A stretch of 64,000 nt of DNA from positions 188,452,561 to 188,516,560 of the forward strand of contig OY282560.1 of NCBI GenBank assembly GCA_958295665.1. The letters run 5' to 3'. Positions 22,700-35,175 of the stretch are shown here, one piece after another (position 1 is the first letter of the stretch; the number at the start of each line of letters is the position of its first letter). The notes under the pieces were generated by a model. It ran no database searches, had not been told where the DNA came from, and saw only the letters and a program-made list of their open reading frames with translations. The DNA is from Tipula vernalis. Lineage: Eukaryota > Arthropoda > Insecta > Diptera > Tipulidae. The translations under genes and the position numbers were made by a program.

Positions 22700-23260
22700 A
22701 TAAAAGCATTGTAATCGAATTTAATTCAAACGAACAATGCACATAATCTTGAGTTAACTCAGGTTACCTCTACCAGGGAAACACGTTATGTGGTACTTGG
22801 ATCTATCTAAATGTACCTAAATTTTGGAATTTTTCGGCATTCCTCGTCTATAAAATGTTTAATTTACATAAACTTAATTGCTATTTGTTATAAGCTTCAA
22901 AAAAATGTTCTTGCCTTTCCAATCTATTTAAACAACATTTCCGAGGATCATTTACTTATGTATTTTGCAACAAAACTTTTCAATGGCATGCCTGTGCAAA
23001 TTTCGTTATCAAACAACTACGTATAATTTTTAAAGTTACTATATTATGGGTGCTAGTTCTTGAGTATAAAAATGCTTAAGCACTCATTAAAGGAATATGG
23101 TGAGTGAGCGGTTTTTTGCATGTTTGAGTGGCCATTACGTCTCTGAATTCAATAGATATATTTCTAGGCTTCAATTTTTGATATAAAATTAATTTAATTA
23201 GTTTTATTTTAGACATATTTAAGTATTCTTTATTGTTAGACATGTAAAGAACTCTGAAAG
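22700..23260. other. Non-coding AT-rich sequence
   Basis: No gene or element end recognised. Confidence 0.35.
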
Positions 23261-23261
23261 G

Positions 23262-23870
23262 ACCTGTTGTGGAAGTAAGATTCTAAGAAGTGCTGGAATA
23301 TGGTCAGTTATTTATAGAATGAAATCCGATTTGTACAATGAAAATGGGACTCTAAAATGATATTTAGAAAAAGTTCTGAAATAAGACCAATTAATAAGAA
23401 ACTCGGTTATTTCTAAACCGATTGTAATATTATTCGATAAATACGATATGAAACAACCGAGTTATTTCCCATAATTGTCCTGATTTCAGAACTTCTTGTA
23501 GAAATCATTTCAGAATCCCATTTCCATCGTGCATGTAGAATTTCATCATATGTACATTAGAACTTCATCAATTGGTTATTTTGCATTATTTTACCTAAAA
23601 TAAAATTTAGAATCCCATTTCCATCTTGCATGCTCAATTTCACCATAATCGGTAAAGAAATCACGAAGCTCCTGCCTAATTGGCTACTTCACAGAATTTT
23701 ATGTAAAAATCAGTTTAGAATCCCATTTCCGGTTGAGAAACGGTTAAGTTCCTCCCTAATCGGCCATATTTTAGAACATCTTCTTAATATCTTAGAACCC
23801 CATTTCAATATTTTAGAACCCCATTTCGATTTACAATCCGAGTTCATTTGACTTGAAAAAGTTATTGATA
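23262..23870. repeat. Degenerate foldback/tandem repeat block
   Basis: AGAATCCCATTTCC or a close variant recurs near 23511, 23607, 23717, 23794 and 23815. An inverted counterpart (AAATGGGACTCTAAAATGA) lies at about 23343. The arms 23343-23414 and 23454-23525 are inverted copies, sharing AACTCGGTTATTTC and its reverse. This resembles a decayed foldback element with ~100-bp monomers. Outer ends were not resolved. Confidence 0.6.
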
Positions 23871-24306
23871 GATAAACTTCTTACACATTCAAATTTTCTA
23901 TATTCAGATCTAAGGGAGAATCGGAAATAAGAGATAGGCCAATGACAATTAATCTCTTAAACCGAGGTTTTACTGTAATATATTCTAATGTCGGAGTAGA
24001 GTATGTAATATTAAAAAAAAAACGAAAACCGGGAAATCCCAGACTTTTGAGACAAACACGGGATAACTTTTTGAGAAACCCTAGCACAAGAGCTCCGAAA
24101 CAACGATTAAAAAACCTCGAGTCTCCCTTTCCAGTTATACATTTTTGTTATTTTTGTTTTGCCTCGGATTCAATATTTTTCTACGGTTAGTACACAAGTA
24201 GTTGTGAATTCTTCTAATTGCTTTAGAAACGTTTCTCGCTAAAGCTATTATTGTATTTTCGAGCAATAAATTCTCTTGGTTTTAAAAACCTGGTATTTGA
24301 ATCTTG
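23871..24306. other. Non-coding, no recognised feature
   Basis: Flank between the degenerate repeat block and the hAT-like element. Open frames 23881-24087 and 23942-24190 have no motif. Confidence 0.35.
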
Positions 24307-24827
24307 GTAGCAAGCAGGGTTTATCTGATTTAAATCAGTTAATTCATCGCCGTCGAAGCTTGAACTGCTCCCATCAAATTTATAATGGAAATGTAACGAT
24401 GAGAAAGTTTCCGAATTTTATTGTTTGAGTCCGATTTGGAATGAACACTTTTCCCATTAAATATACTGTTAACCGAGCTATATACGGGGCTGCATAATTA
24501 TTACGTATTAAGCACTTTTTGGCAGCTTTGAAAACTAAGAAGCAGCAAAACACTTTAGGTGTATGGGTAAAATGAAATAGGTAAATGCAAAAGGTAATTT
24601 TTAGGGACGACCATTTATTGTCTTGTAATCCGTTTATTAGGTGTCATGTCCTGGTAAACGCAAAAGAGAAATACAGTAAAACTTCCAATAGTGACCAATT
24701 TTGAACAGCTCCCTAAATTGATCACTTTTTGTCAATCGCTGGAGTTTTTCGCATAATAACAATTGAAGAAAACTTTTCTTTTTAGCCTGACTTTGAATTT
24801 TCAAATTAGTGGATTGCTTTATTCTTT

Positions 24828-25162
24828 TGTTGACTCATCATTTTAACTCGTCAACATTACAACAGTTAATTTCCACCAAAGTATAAAGTTTTGGTGTTTT
24901 TTATTTTGTGTCTATTGTGCTAACACTTAACTTAATTTGTAACAAGTATTGCATACTATAAATATTTGATTGATACCTTACATTTTGTGCTGACATTAAA
25001 AAATTTAAAATTATATATAAAGCATAGCATTTAATAAAATAAAACAGAATTTAAATTGACACTAACTGATTTTGTTCTCATTAATTAAAAGACCCCACCA
25101 GCGTGAACCTTTTAATTAATTAAATTTACATAAATACGATACAACGGATAACATTGTAAACA
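24828..25162 (+). repeat. BEL/Pao 5' LTR
   Basis: Starts TGTTGACTCATCATTTTAAC, ends CATTGTAAACA, 335 bp. It differs from the 3' LTR mainly by ~22 bp (an ATTAAAAAATTTAAAATTAT-like segment near 25000) that the 3' LTR lacks, and by scattered substitutions, which implies an old insertion. Confidence 0.95.
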
Positions 25163-25178
25163 TTGGTCCTTCGAGCCA
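25163..25178 (+). other. BEL/Pao primer-binding site
   Basis: TTGGTCCTTCGAGCC directly follows the LTR. This form is typical of BEL-type primer sites. A similar TTAGTCCTTCAAGCC follows the LTR at 48440. Confidence 0.7.
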
Positions 25179-25247
25179 TTAAAAACAACTGGCACCTATA
25201 AGAAATACGCCAAGCAACAACCGGCAAACTCAAGAACAACCATAAAC

Positions 25248-25850
25248 ATGGAAGAACTGCTTAGAAATCAAGAACAAAAAGCAGAAGAGATACAGCAGCT
25301 CATCTCAAATTACAAGGAAGATGGAGCACAGCGGAAAACAAAAACCTATCTTGAGAGAAAAATCGCAGAGTTGAACAAGTCTTACAACGAATATGTTGAT
25401 GAAGACAAGAAGATCAGAGATTTTCAAAACCCATTGATGTTAACACATCAATACTTCAAGGATAGAGAAACGGTGTCGAAAAGATACACAACAACTATTG
25501 AGGATATTCGCCAATGCCTTAACACACCAAGTTTGCCATCCACACCACTTCCAACATCAGATGCAGTAGGAACAAATAAACAATTTAACTTCAACAACAA
25601 CACAACAGAGGATGGGACATCAATAAGTGAAGTTAAGATCCAACAACCCAAGGCGTCGACCGTGGAGTTAAACGTTGCTTTCAGCCAATTGCCAAAATTC
25701 AGGCAACAGTTGAAGCAGCAAGACATTCGAATGCGGGGTTTATATCGAGAGATTAGATTAGCTGAGGACATACTGTCTAGTAACAACAGATCCAGACCAG
25801 CTTTAAAAAACAAATTAAAAAACATAGTTTTACTCTACTACGAGCACTGA
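25248..25850 (+). CDS. gag: BEL/Pao Gag, shortened
   Basis: 200 codons from the first ATG after the primer site (MEELLRNQEQKAEEIQQLIS). The N-terminal half is charged and coiled-coil-like and is followed by a Ser/Thr/Pro-rich linker. BEL Gag is normally at least twice this length with CCHC knuckles. Here those are missing and the frame runs into the protease region, so an internal deletion has removed the C-terminal half. Gag would form the particle and bind RNA. Confidence 0.75.
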   Translation: MEELLRNQEQKAEEIQQLISNYKEDGAQRKTKTYLERKIAELNKSYNEYVDEDKKIRDFQNPLMLTHQYFKDRETVSKRYTTTIEDIRQCLNTPSLPSTPLPTSDAVGTNKQFNFNNNTTEDGTSISEVKIQQPKASTVELNVAFSQLPKFRQQLKQQDIRMRGLYREIRLAEDILSSNNRSRPALKNKLKNIVLLYYEH

Positions 25851-26186
25851 TCGATCCAGGCTCACAGGCTACTTTCAACACAGAGCAAGCAGCACAACAA
25901 CTAGGCCTGCCAAGGACAAGAGTTCTAACTGAAATTTCTGGAATTTCAGCAACAAAAGGAAGAGCCAATCAACAGATAGCGATAGAAATAAGTCCTAGAT
26001 TTCCATCGATTTTCAAGATCGAAGTTAATGCTTTAGTTCTGGGAACTATCACCACTTCCACTTCCAGACAAGATCACATAGGGTTTAGAGAGCGAATTAC
26101 AAAAAGAAGTAATCCTAGCCGACCTTACTTTCGACACTCCAGGACCTATTGATCTTTTAATAAGTGCCGACATATATGGAGAAATC
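25826..26186 (+). pseudogene. pol: BEL/Pao protease region
   Basis: A different frame from Gag reads LLRALIDPGSQATFNTEQAA and LTEISGISATKGRANQQ, the BEL aspartic protease. The active site is DPG where D-S-G or D-T-G would be expected. A frameshift lies near 26130 before the FDTPGPIDLLISADIYG segment that leads into RT. Confidence 0.75.
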
Positions 26187-27270
26187 ATGTTAGAAGGCAT
26201 AAAAAGGGATCCGCATCATAAGTGCATAGCGCGAAGATCAGAGCTAGGATGGATCATATCTGGTCGTCTAACTCAACACAACAGCATGAAGGTCACACGG
26301 TTAAATAGCCACGTCTCATTAGCAGAGATAGACAAGCAACTAAAATGCTTTTGGGAATCCGAAGAATTGCATCCTAATCGAAGCCTAACTGCTGAAGAGA
26401 TCGAATGTGAGCAGTACTATGAAGAGACTCACAAGCGATTAACAAATGGACGATACGAAGTTCGAATGCCGCTTCACAACGACAAGCTCAAAGAAGTGGG
26501 AATAGGAGAATCTAAAAGTAAAGCAGCAGCTAGATTGCTTCAAATTGAAAAAAGATTCAAGAAGGATGAAGACTTTAAGAATCAATATCACAATTTCATG
26601 AACGAGTACATCCAGTTGAATCACATGGAACTAATTAAAGATGATAAGGAAACAGATGCTTCTCGGGTTTACTATATGCCACACCATTCTGTCACAAAAG
26701 AAGATAGCACAACTACGAGATTGAGGGTAGTTTTTGACGCTTCCTGCAAAACAACAACAGGAACATCACTAAATGAAATGATGCATGTTGGTTCAACATT
26801 ATAAGACAACTTAACTGCAATATTGATCAGATGGAAAAAACATCGTTATGTGATTGCAGCGGACATTGAGAAAATGTTCAGACAGATCAGAATAGCCCAT
26901 GAAGATCAAGATTTTCAACGAATCCTCTGGCGATCTGAAACAAATAAGCCAATGAGCAGTTATAGATTAAAAACTATCACATACGGAACAGCGTCTGTAA
27001 CTTATTTGCCTATACAAAGACGTTACAACAATTAGCCATTGATGAAGCGTCAAGATATCCAATTGGTTCAAAGATTGTTCAAAACGATTTCTATGTGGAT
27101 GCTCTTCTATCTGGAGCTAACACAATCGCAGAAGCAATCGCTGCGAAAAAGGAACTACTAAATCTCCTTTCCGGTGGAGGTTTCAACCTCAGAAAATGGT
27201 CTAGCAATGAAAAAGCGTTATTAGAAGAGCTTCCAGAAAATCTGAAAGAAACAGGACTCCACACTATATA
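26187..27270 (+). pseudogene. pol: BEL/Pao reverse transcriptase
   Basis: The frame at 26187-26804 carries LGWIISGRL, CFWESEEL, RYEVRMPLHN and LRVVFDASCKTTTGTSLNE. After a TAA it continues with RYVIAADIEKMFRQI (first catalytic Asp). The palm box reads DFYVDALLSGA, where BEL elements have DFYVDDLL, so the second Asp appears as Ala (GCT for GAT). Stops at 26802 and 27033 and a shift break the domain. Confidence 0.9.
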
Positions 27271-27940
27271 GAATTTAGTGATACAGTGAAAACACTTGGG
27301 CTCCTGTGGAACTCTTCAACAGACACCTTTCAATTTAAAGTTATTTTGCCAGCATCTAAAACAATAATATCCAAACGAACAATCTTATCAGAGGCATCAA
27401 GGCTTTTCGATCCGCTAGGATGGTTAGCACCAGTGGTGATCCAGGCAAAAATTCTACTTCAAGAGTTATGGGCTTCTGGTGTAGGATGGGACGAAAAACT
27501 CCACGTAAATCTTGAAAACAGATGGTTAAACTACAAAATGGAATTACCACGTTTAGAGGAAATCAGAATTCACCGTTGGATAAATTACAACAGTGACGCC
27601 AAAATTGAACTACATGGTTTCTGTGACGCCTCGAATCAAGCATATGCTGCAGTAGTATACAGTAAAACAAACAACCAAATCACAATAGTCGCAGCCAAAA
27701 CAAATGTGGCACCGTTAAACCAAGATTAGAGCTCAACGCCGCATTGCTACTTTCTAAATTGCTCAAAAATGTCAAACATGCGTTGAACATCAACAGCAAT
27801 ATATCAACAACATTTTGCTGGAGCGATTCTACAGCAGTTTTGGGTTGGATAAAAGGAAACCCACAATATACCATAAGACTTTTGTGGCGAACACAATAAC
27901 AGAGATATAAGCCATCACCGATCCTAGCCAATGGCATCAC
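27271..27940 (+). pseudogene. pol: BEL/Pao RNase H region
   Basis: Frame 27286-27729 contains KTLGLLWN, SRLFDPLGWLAP and ELHGFCDASNQAYAAVVY, then AAKTNVAPL. A shift near 27720 leads to LELNAALLLSKLLK and CWSDSTAVLGWIKG. Catalytic acidic residues in CDAS and WSDS are kept. Confidence 0.9.
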
Positions 27941-29590
27941 GTGGTCTCTAATGAGAATCCTGTTGACTGTGCATCTCGAAGTTTAAACCCAGTTCAATTT
28001 ATAACCCACAAAATTTGGTGGAAAGGGCCAAAATGGCTAAAGGATTTGAACTATCTAATAACAAAAATCAACAATGAAGAAATGGAACAAGCGGCCAGCA
28101 TGGAACGAAAATCAATAAGAACATTTACAACAACAGTGAACATGCCTGTGATTGAATTTTATAGATTCTCTTCGTTACAACGGCTTGTTAATAGCATTGC
28201 ATACTGTCTACGATTTCCATCAAATGCAAAATCAAAAACCAAAAACAACTCCCATTTCAAACCAGAGGAACTGAATGCATCGCTAAGGGCTATAATCAGA
28301 GTCGCACAGCAGGAAGGTTTTGAACCAGAATTAAAGAAGTTAAAAGCGAATCAAACCCTACCAAAGAATAGTACAATCTTAACCCTAACTCCATTTCTAG
28401 ACGGAAATGACCTACTCAGAGTCGGAGGTAGGATAACAAATTCTAATCTCCCATTTGAAGAAAAACATCCGATAATAATGCCCAGAGGTCACAAATTGTC
28501 AAGTTTGCTTGTCAAAGAAGCTCATATAAAAACACTACATGGTGGCAATCAAGCAACTTTAGCACACCTGAGAACGCAGTATTGGATAATGAATGTCAAA
28601 AATACGATTCGTCAAACTATACATGAATGTATAGTCTGTACGAGGGCGAGGAAATTGGCATCACACCAACTAATGGGCATATTACCAAAAGAACGAATAA
28701 CACCAGCACCACCGTTCACTAACAGCGGAGTAGACTATGCTGGTCCGATTAATATAAAATTGTGGAAAGGCCGCTGTAACAAAACAACAAAGGGATACAT
28801 TGCCATTTTCATATGCCATTTCATTCATCTAGAACTTGTAAGTGACTTGTCAACAGACGATTCATATCAAGAAGAGGAATTTGTCTGAATATATTCAGTG
28901 ACGTGGTACAAATTTTGTTGGAGCAGACAAACAACTGCAAAGGCAGGCAAAGCAACAGGAAGCAGAAATTAAGGGTAAAATAGCTCAGATGGGAACTGAG
29001 TGGCACTTTGTACCCCCGGGAAGTCCTCACTTTTGAGGAGTATGGGAAGCCAGAGTCAAGTCAACAAAACAACACCTCCGCAAGGTAATTGGAACCCATA
29101 CATTAACTTTTGAGGAGCTCTCAACACTTCTAGCTCAAATAGAGGCATGCTTGAACTCTAGGCCACTGGCTCCACTCTCAAACGACTCAGACGATGACGG
29201 GTTTTTAAGTCCGGCACATTTCCTGATAGGCAGGGCCATCATAGAAATGCCACAACCTGATATGGAGGATATCCAAACTGTTATAAGATGGAATTTACTC
29301 ACCAAGCTCAGTCAAGGATTTTGGAAAAAATGGCTTATGGAATATCTCTCACGACTACAACGAAGGCCAAAATGGTTGCAAAAGCAACCTAACATTCAAT
29401 TGGAAGAACTATAATCCTCAAAGACGAACAACTACCTCCTACGCACTGGCCACTAGCAAGAGTCGTTGAACTTCATCCAGAACAAGATGGACTTGTTAGA
29501 GAAGTCACACTCAAATACAGGAACAATACGTTTAACAGGAATATTACTAAAATATGCCGCCTACCGATATCTAACGAGCCAAAGGACTAC
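27941..29590 (+). pseudogene. pol: BEL/Pao integrase
   Basis: 315 open codons (27941-28888) start with NPVDCASRSLNP. They include the zinc region (H...LHGGNQATLAHLR...CIVCTRARK) and the first catalytic Asp block GVDYAGPI. The frame is lost at STDDS. The second Asp block survives shifted near 28905 (GTNFVGADKQ). The Glu block GVWEARVK sits near 29038 after a TGA. C-terminal pieces LNSRPLAPLSND and LSPAHFLIGR follow at 29151-29414. At least three frame breaks. Confidence 0.9.
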
Positions 29591-29820
29591 ATTAAAATGC
29601 AGAACAAGAAGAATGATCCAGTTCATGTGGTAGTAACTAAAGATACAAGCACAACTCAGCAACTGCCAACTCCACAAAGTCTCGACAAAACAGGACCAGG
29701 AATAACAACCACGCAGATGAACAGTCCGCAGTCTATAGAAAACATACTACCACTGCCCGGAAAAGACAATCAAAACCAAAGAGTGCAGCCCCGCACAGAC
29801 AAGCAAGGAATTTAAGAAAA

Positions 29821-31454
29821 GTAAATAATCTTGCACTAGCATTACTCTCAATTTGCTGCATAATAGGACAGACGCAAGCTCAGATCAAGGTTACCCCATT
29901 TAACTACTCAACAGGAATATATTTCGAGAATTTAGGCAAACTTGAATTGGTAGCCATGAAGTGGACATTAGTGATCTATTACAACATGACGAACTATTGG
30001 GAGGAGATCGAAACTTTTAAACAAGCCCAAAGCGAACTGGGAGCAGCTTGTAAAGGATTGTCTGGTTTTAACTGCGACGGAATCCTGCAGCAACTTCAAT
30101 GGCAGCTCAACAACTTGATTGCAGACAATGTTTTGCTATTAACAAGCAATAAGGAACGTCGACGAGTTAAGGGCGGTTTAGGAGACACAACAGGCATTAT
30201 CTTAGGAGACATGTTTGGAATTCTTACCCAGCGCGAGGCCAACCAATACGAAACCCAATTCGAGAATGTTAACAAAAACGAAAGGCATCTAATGGCATTA
30301 ATGAGAAACCAAACATCAATAATCGATAACACAATCAAGCTGATGAAATATAATTCCAATCTCACAACAACATCATTGAACAATTTGATAAAAGATCAAC
30401 AGAGATTAAGATTGGAGATGATACAACTAAATGAATATCGAACATACGAAGAAAGGGTTCGCCTTAATACTAAAAAACTGAGAGGACACGCAACAAGGTC
30501 TGCTTGATATTATTTACTATGCACATCATAGTATTTTGCATCCATCGATTCTCGCGCCGTCACAATTAGAAGATCAACTGCAATTTATTCGTCAACATAT
30601 ACCAGCATCAATAATCATTCCTGGCCATAATATTCATGATCTCATGCACATATATCAAAGCATGGATGTACGTAGTAGGGTAACACAACGAAATGTGATA
30701 ATTGAGATTATCATACCGTTGTCCTTTGCAACGGATTATAACCTGCTAGCCGTCTTCCCAGTTCCGAATATTAATCATAACGGCACTCAATCACACATCG
30801 TTACATCAACAAAATATTTACACAATCATCGAGAACATTTTGCTACTCTAACAACAGAAGAAGTAAAGCGTTGTCAAATACTCCAACCTACGCAATTTCT
30901 ATGCGAAATATCACCAATTTTCAATGCATTGACTAAAAAACCCAGTGTAAAGTAGCAATCTTACAGCGAAAACCAACGCTTGACACTAACCATTGGATAA
31001 AACTGCATGCTCCAAATTAATGGATTTACGTAATAACAAATAAAACGACAGTTGATATTATATGCGGATCTAACATCGACTCATACAGCCTTCAGTGGTC
31101 CGGATTAGTGACGATAGATGCTGGTTGTAAGCTAAGAGACGACAATCTCTTCATCATCGCTATCGGCACAGCACATAATAATATTAGCAAGAGATCAATC
31201 TAAAGGAATTCAGTTCGCAAATAAAACCCAAAACAACAAAACCCGATAATCTTAGCCTGATGCCAGCAATTGAGACTACCGATTTGGAAAGGGAGCTAAA
31301 AGTGATAAAGGAAAGGGAACAACTACCAACAGAAATGAATCACCATGATGTTCATCATTACACGATATCCTACTTAACTATAGTACTTTTCGTCATTTTG
31401 TATTTTAAAATACCGGCAGCTCTGCCTCGACCGGATGAAAGTAGTGGAGTGTAA
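29821..31454 (+). pseudogene. env: BEL/Pao env-like gene (roo type)
   Basis: An in-frame hydrophobic stretch ALALLSICCIIGQTQAQ (29833 on) acts as a likely signal peptide, with no obvious ATG just before it, as expected if env mRNA is spliced. The open part 29947-30507 holds a basic KERRRVKGGLGD site and coiled-coil-like helices. A shift leads to 30536-30955, a further break to 31260-31454, whose end has a membrane-spanning run (YLTIVLFVILYF). This layout fits the env-like gene of roo-type BEL elements. Confidence 0.75.
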
Positions 31455-31489
31455 ACAGGAGGCTACTCAAAACTATACAGCCCGGAATA

Positions 31490-31802
31490 TGTTGACTCAT
31501 CATTTTAACTCGTCAACATTACAACAGTTAATTTCCACCAAAGTATAAACTTTTGGTGGTTTTTATTTTGTGTCTGTCTGTTGTGCTGACACTTAACTTA
31601 ATTTGTAACAAGTATTGCATACTATAAATATTTGATTGATACTTTACATTTTGTGCTGAAGGCGTAGCGTTTAATAAAATCAAACAGAATTTAAATTGAC
31701 ACTAACTGATTTTGTTCTCATTAATTAAAAGACCCCACCAGCGGTAACCTTTTAATTAATTAAATTTACATAAATCCGATTCAACGGATAGCATTGTAAA
31801 CA
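31490..31802 (+). repeat. BEL/Pao 3' LTR
   Basis: Starts TGTTGACTCATC, ends CATTGTAAACA, 313 bp, followed by the TCTTT duplication. A purine-rich AAACAGGAGG tract lies just upstream (31453-31462). Confidence 0.95.
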
Positions 31803-31934
31803 TCTTTAAACTGACAACTTCCATAAAGTGACTAAAATTTCTAGGACTCTTGGGTGGTCACTTTAGAGAAGTTTTACTGTATATAGTATTTTATAGTATG
31901 TACAACATAAAATTAAGTTGAACCTACTTAAATT

Positions 31935-32280
31935 ATGCACGTGAAGTTTTTCCTAAACTTCTCCTAAACCTTACAATTCCTTTACACTGTTAGATTTAAT
32001 TTTATTAATTCATAAAAACTCGTCATTCTTGTAACGAAGCACTTCGAATACTATCATACAATTCATATTAATGACAAAATAGCGCATGTATGGCAATAAA
32101 TAATTTTAGGGGAATCAAAGGAAAAGGGGGTTCCTGAAACCAATTTGTGAAATTGCACAGAAGTGAACAGAATTTTTAACTCAATTTATTCTCGCCTCGA
32201 AGTAATTCGAGTACTACCATCGTTGTGGCTATGTAATTCTAATAACTGGTAATCCAGAGCATATATGGGAATAAAATATT
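31935..32280 (+). repeat. FB-II left inverted arm
   Basis: Inverted copy of 35174-35518. It includes the first, diverged monomer (AAAGGGGGTTCCTGAAACC), which differs from the homogenised internal monomers but matches the right arm. Confidence 0.88.
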
Positions 32281-35175
32281 TTGGGGGAATCGGAGGATAA
32301 GGGGGTCCCCGAAATCAATTTTTTGAAATTATATCCGTTTAACAAAATGTTTAACTTAATTTATTCTCGTCTCGAAGTAATTCGAGTACTACCATCGTTG
32401 TGGCTATGTAATTCTAATAACTGGTAATCCAGAGCATATATGGCAATAAAATATTTTGGGGGAATCGGAGGATAAGGGGGTCCCCGAAATCAATTTTTTG
32501 AAATTATATCCGTTTAACAAAATGTTTAACTTAATTTATTCTCGTCTCGAAGTAATTCGTGTACTACCATCGTTGTGGCTATGTAATTCTAATAACTGGT
32601 AATCCAGAGCATATATGGCAGTAAAATATTTTGGGGGAATCGGAGGATAAGGGGGTCCCCGAAATCAATTTTGTGAAATTATATCCGTTTAACAAAATGT
32701 TTAACTTAATTTATTCTCGTCTCGAAGTAATTCGAGTACTACCATCGTTGTGGCTATGTAATTCTAATAACTGGAATTCCAGAGCATATTTGGCAATAAA
32801 ATATTTTGGGGGAATCGGAGGATAAGGGGGTCCCCGAAATCAATTTTGTGAAATTATATCCGTTTAACAAAATGTTTAACTTAATTTATTCTCGTCTCGA
32901 AGTAATTCGAGTACTACCATCGTTGTGGCTATGTAATTCTAATAACTGGTAATCCAGAGCATATATGGCAATAAAATATTTTGGGGGAATCGGAGGATAA
33001 GGGGGTCCCCGAAATCAATTTTGTGAAATTATATCCGTTTAACAAAATGTTTAACTTAATTTATTCTCGTCTCGAAGTAATTCGAGTACTACCATCGTTG
33101 TGGCTATGTAATTCTAATAACTGGTAATCCAGAGCATATATGGCAATAAAATATTTTGGGGGAATCGGAGGATAAGGGGGTCCCCGAAATCAATTTTTTG
33201 AAATTATATCCGTTTAACAAAATGTCTAACTTAATTTATTCTCGTCTCGATGTAATTCGAGTACTACCATCGTTGTGGCTATGTAATTCTAATAACTGGT
33301 AATCTAGAGCATATATGGCAATAAAATATTTTTGGGGAATCGGAGGATAAGGGGGTCCCCGAAATCAATTTTTTGAAATTATATCCGTTTAACAAAATGT
33401 TTAACTTAATTTATTCTCGTCTCGAAGTAATTCGTGTACTACCATCGTTGTGGCTATGTAATTCTAATAACTGGTAATCCAGAGCATATATGGCAGTAAA
33501 ATATTTTGGGGGAATCGGAGGATAAGGGGGTCCCCGAAATCAATTTTGTGAAATTATATCCGTTTAACAAAATGTTTAACTTAATTTATTCTCGTCTCGA
33601 AGTAATTCGAGTACTACCATCGTTGTGGCTATGTAATTCTAATAACTGGAATTCCAGAGCATATATGGCAATAAAATATTTTGGGGGAATCGGAGGATAA
33701 GGGGGTCCCCGAAATCAATTTTGTGAAATTATATCCGTTTAACAAAATGTTTAACTTAATTTATTCTCGTCTCGAAGTAATTCGAGTACTACCATCGTTG
33801 TGGCTATGTAATTCTAATAACTGGTAATCCAGAGCATATATGGCAATAAAATATTTTGGGGGAATCGGAGGATAAGGGGGTCCCCGAAATCAATTTTGTG
33901 AAATTATATCCGTTTAACAAAATGTTTAACTTAATTTATTCTCGTCTCGAAGTAATTCGAGTACTACCATCATTGTGGCTATGTAATTCTAATAACTGGT
34001 AATCCAGAGCATATATGGCAATAAAATATTTTGGGGGAATCGGAGGATAAGGGGGTCCCCGAAATCAATTTTTTGAAATTATATCCGTTTAACAAAATGT
34101 TTAACTTAATTTCTCGTCTCGATGTAATTCGAGTACTACCATCGTTGTGGCTATGTAATTCTAATAACTGGTAATCTAGAGCATATATGGCAATAAAATA
34201 TTTTTGGGGAATCGGAGGATAAGGGGGTCCCCGAAATCAATTTTTTGAAATTATATCCGTTTAACAAAATGTTTAACTTAATTTATTCTCGTCTCGAAGT
34301 AATTCGTGTACTACCATCGTTGTGGCTATGTAATTCTAATAACTGGTAATCCAGAGCATATATGGCAGTAAAATATTTTGGGGGAATCGGAGGATAAGGG
34401 GGTCCCCGAAATCAATTTTGTGAAATTATATCCGTTTAACAAAATGTTTAACTTAATTTATTCTCGTCTCGAAGTAATTCGAGTACTACCATCGTTGTGG
34501 CTATGTAATTCTAATAACTGGAATTCCAGAGCATATATGGCAATAAAATATTTTGGGGGAATCGGAGGATAAGGGGGTCCCCGAAATCAATTTTGTGAAA
34601 TTATATCCGTTTAACAAAATGTTTAACTTAATTTATTCTCGTCTCGAAGTAATTCGAGTACTACCATCGTTGTGGCTATGTAATTCTAATAACTGGTAAT
34701 CCAGAGCATATATGGCAATAAAATATTTTGGGGGAATCGGAGGATAAGGGGGTCCCCGAAATCAATTTTGTGAAATTATATCCGTTTAACAAAATGTTTA
34801 ACTTAATTTATTCTCGTCTCGAAGTAATTCGAGTACTACCATCGTTGTGGCTATGTAGTTCTAATAACTGGTAATCCAGAGCATATAGGGCAATAATATA
34901 TTTTGGGGGAATCGGAGGATAAGGGGGTCCCCGAAATCAATTTTGTGAAATTATATCCGTTTAACAAAATGTTTAACTTAATTTATTCTCGCCTCGAAGT
35001 AATTCGAGTACTACCATCGTTGTGGCTATGCAATTCTAATAACTGGTAATCCAGAACATATATGTCAATAAAATATTTTGGGGGAATCGGAGGATAAGGG
35101 GGCCCCCGAAATCAATTTTGTGAAATTATATCCGTTTAACAAAATGTTTAACTTAATTTATTCTCGTCTCGAAGT
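32126..35175 (+). repeat. 175-bp tandem array with five-monomer higher-order period
   Basis: The GGGGGT block recurs at 32126 (diverged, inside the left arm), 32301, 32476, 32651, 32826, 33001, 33176, 33351, 33526, 33701, 33876, 34051, 34223, 34398, 34573, 34748, 34923 and 35098. The step is exactly 175 bp except one of 172. Monomer variants (CGTGTACT, GGCAGTAAAAT, GGAATTCCAG; and CGATGTAATT with AATCTAGAGC) recur every 875 or 872 bp, which is five monomers. The three identical 64-codon open frames at 32631, 33506 and 34378 are a by-product. Confidence 0.95.

Larger units (their letters stand above)
24828..31802 (+). mobile_element. BEL/Pao (roo-like) retrovirus-like element, complete but decayed
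   Basis: The two LTRs, primer-binding site, gag, protease, RT, RNase H, integrase and env are all in order. The exact 5-bp target duplication TCTTT lies at 24823-24827 and 31803-31807, and 5 bp is the BEL/Pao norm. The length is 6,975 bp. Gag is shortened and pol is frame-broken, so the copy is defective. Confidence 0.95.
24674..31879. mobile_element. Tc1/pogo-like MITE, split by the BEL/Pao insertion
   Basis: The left tip CAGTAAAACTTCCAATAGTG and the right tip, inverted, CAGTAAAACTTCTCTAAAGTG are both bordered by TA (24672-24673, 31880-31881). CAGTAAAAC tips with TA duplication fit the Tc1/mariner-pogo superfamily. Without the BEL insertion the MITE is about 220 bp. Confidence 0.78.

Noticed and set aside
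32631..34572. Three identical 64-codon open frames (32631, 33506, 34378)
   Set aside because: They are produced by the 875-bp period of the 175-bp array. The start and sequence follow the repeat, with no protein features.
32126..35175. CRISPR-like array
   Set aside because: The whole 175-bp unit repeats without unique spacers, there are no cas genes, and the DNA is eukaryotic.
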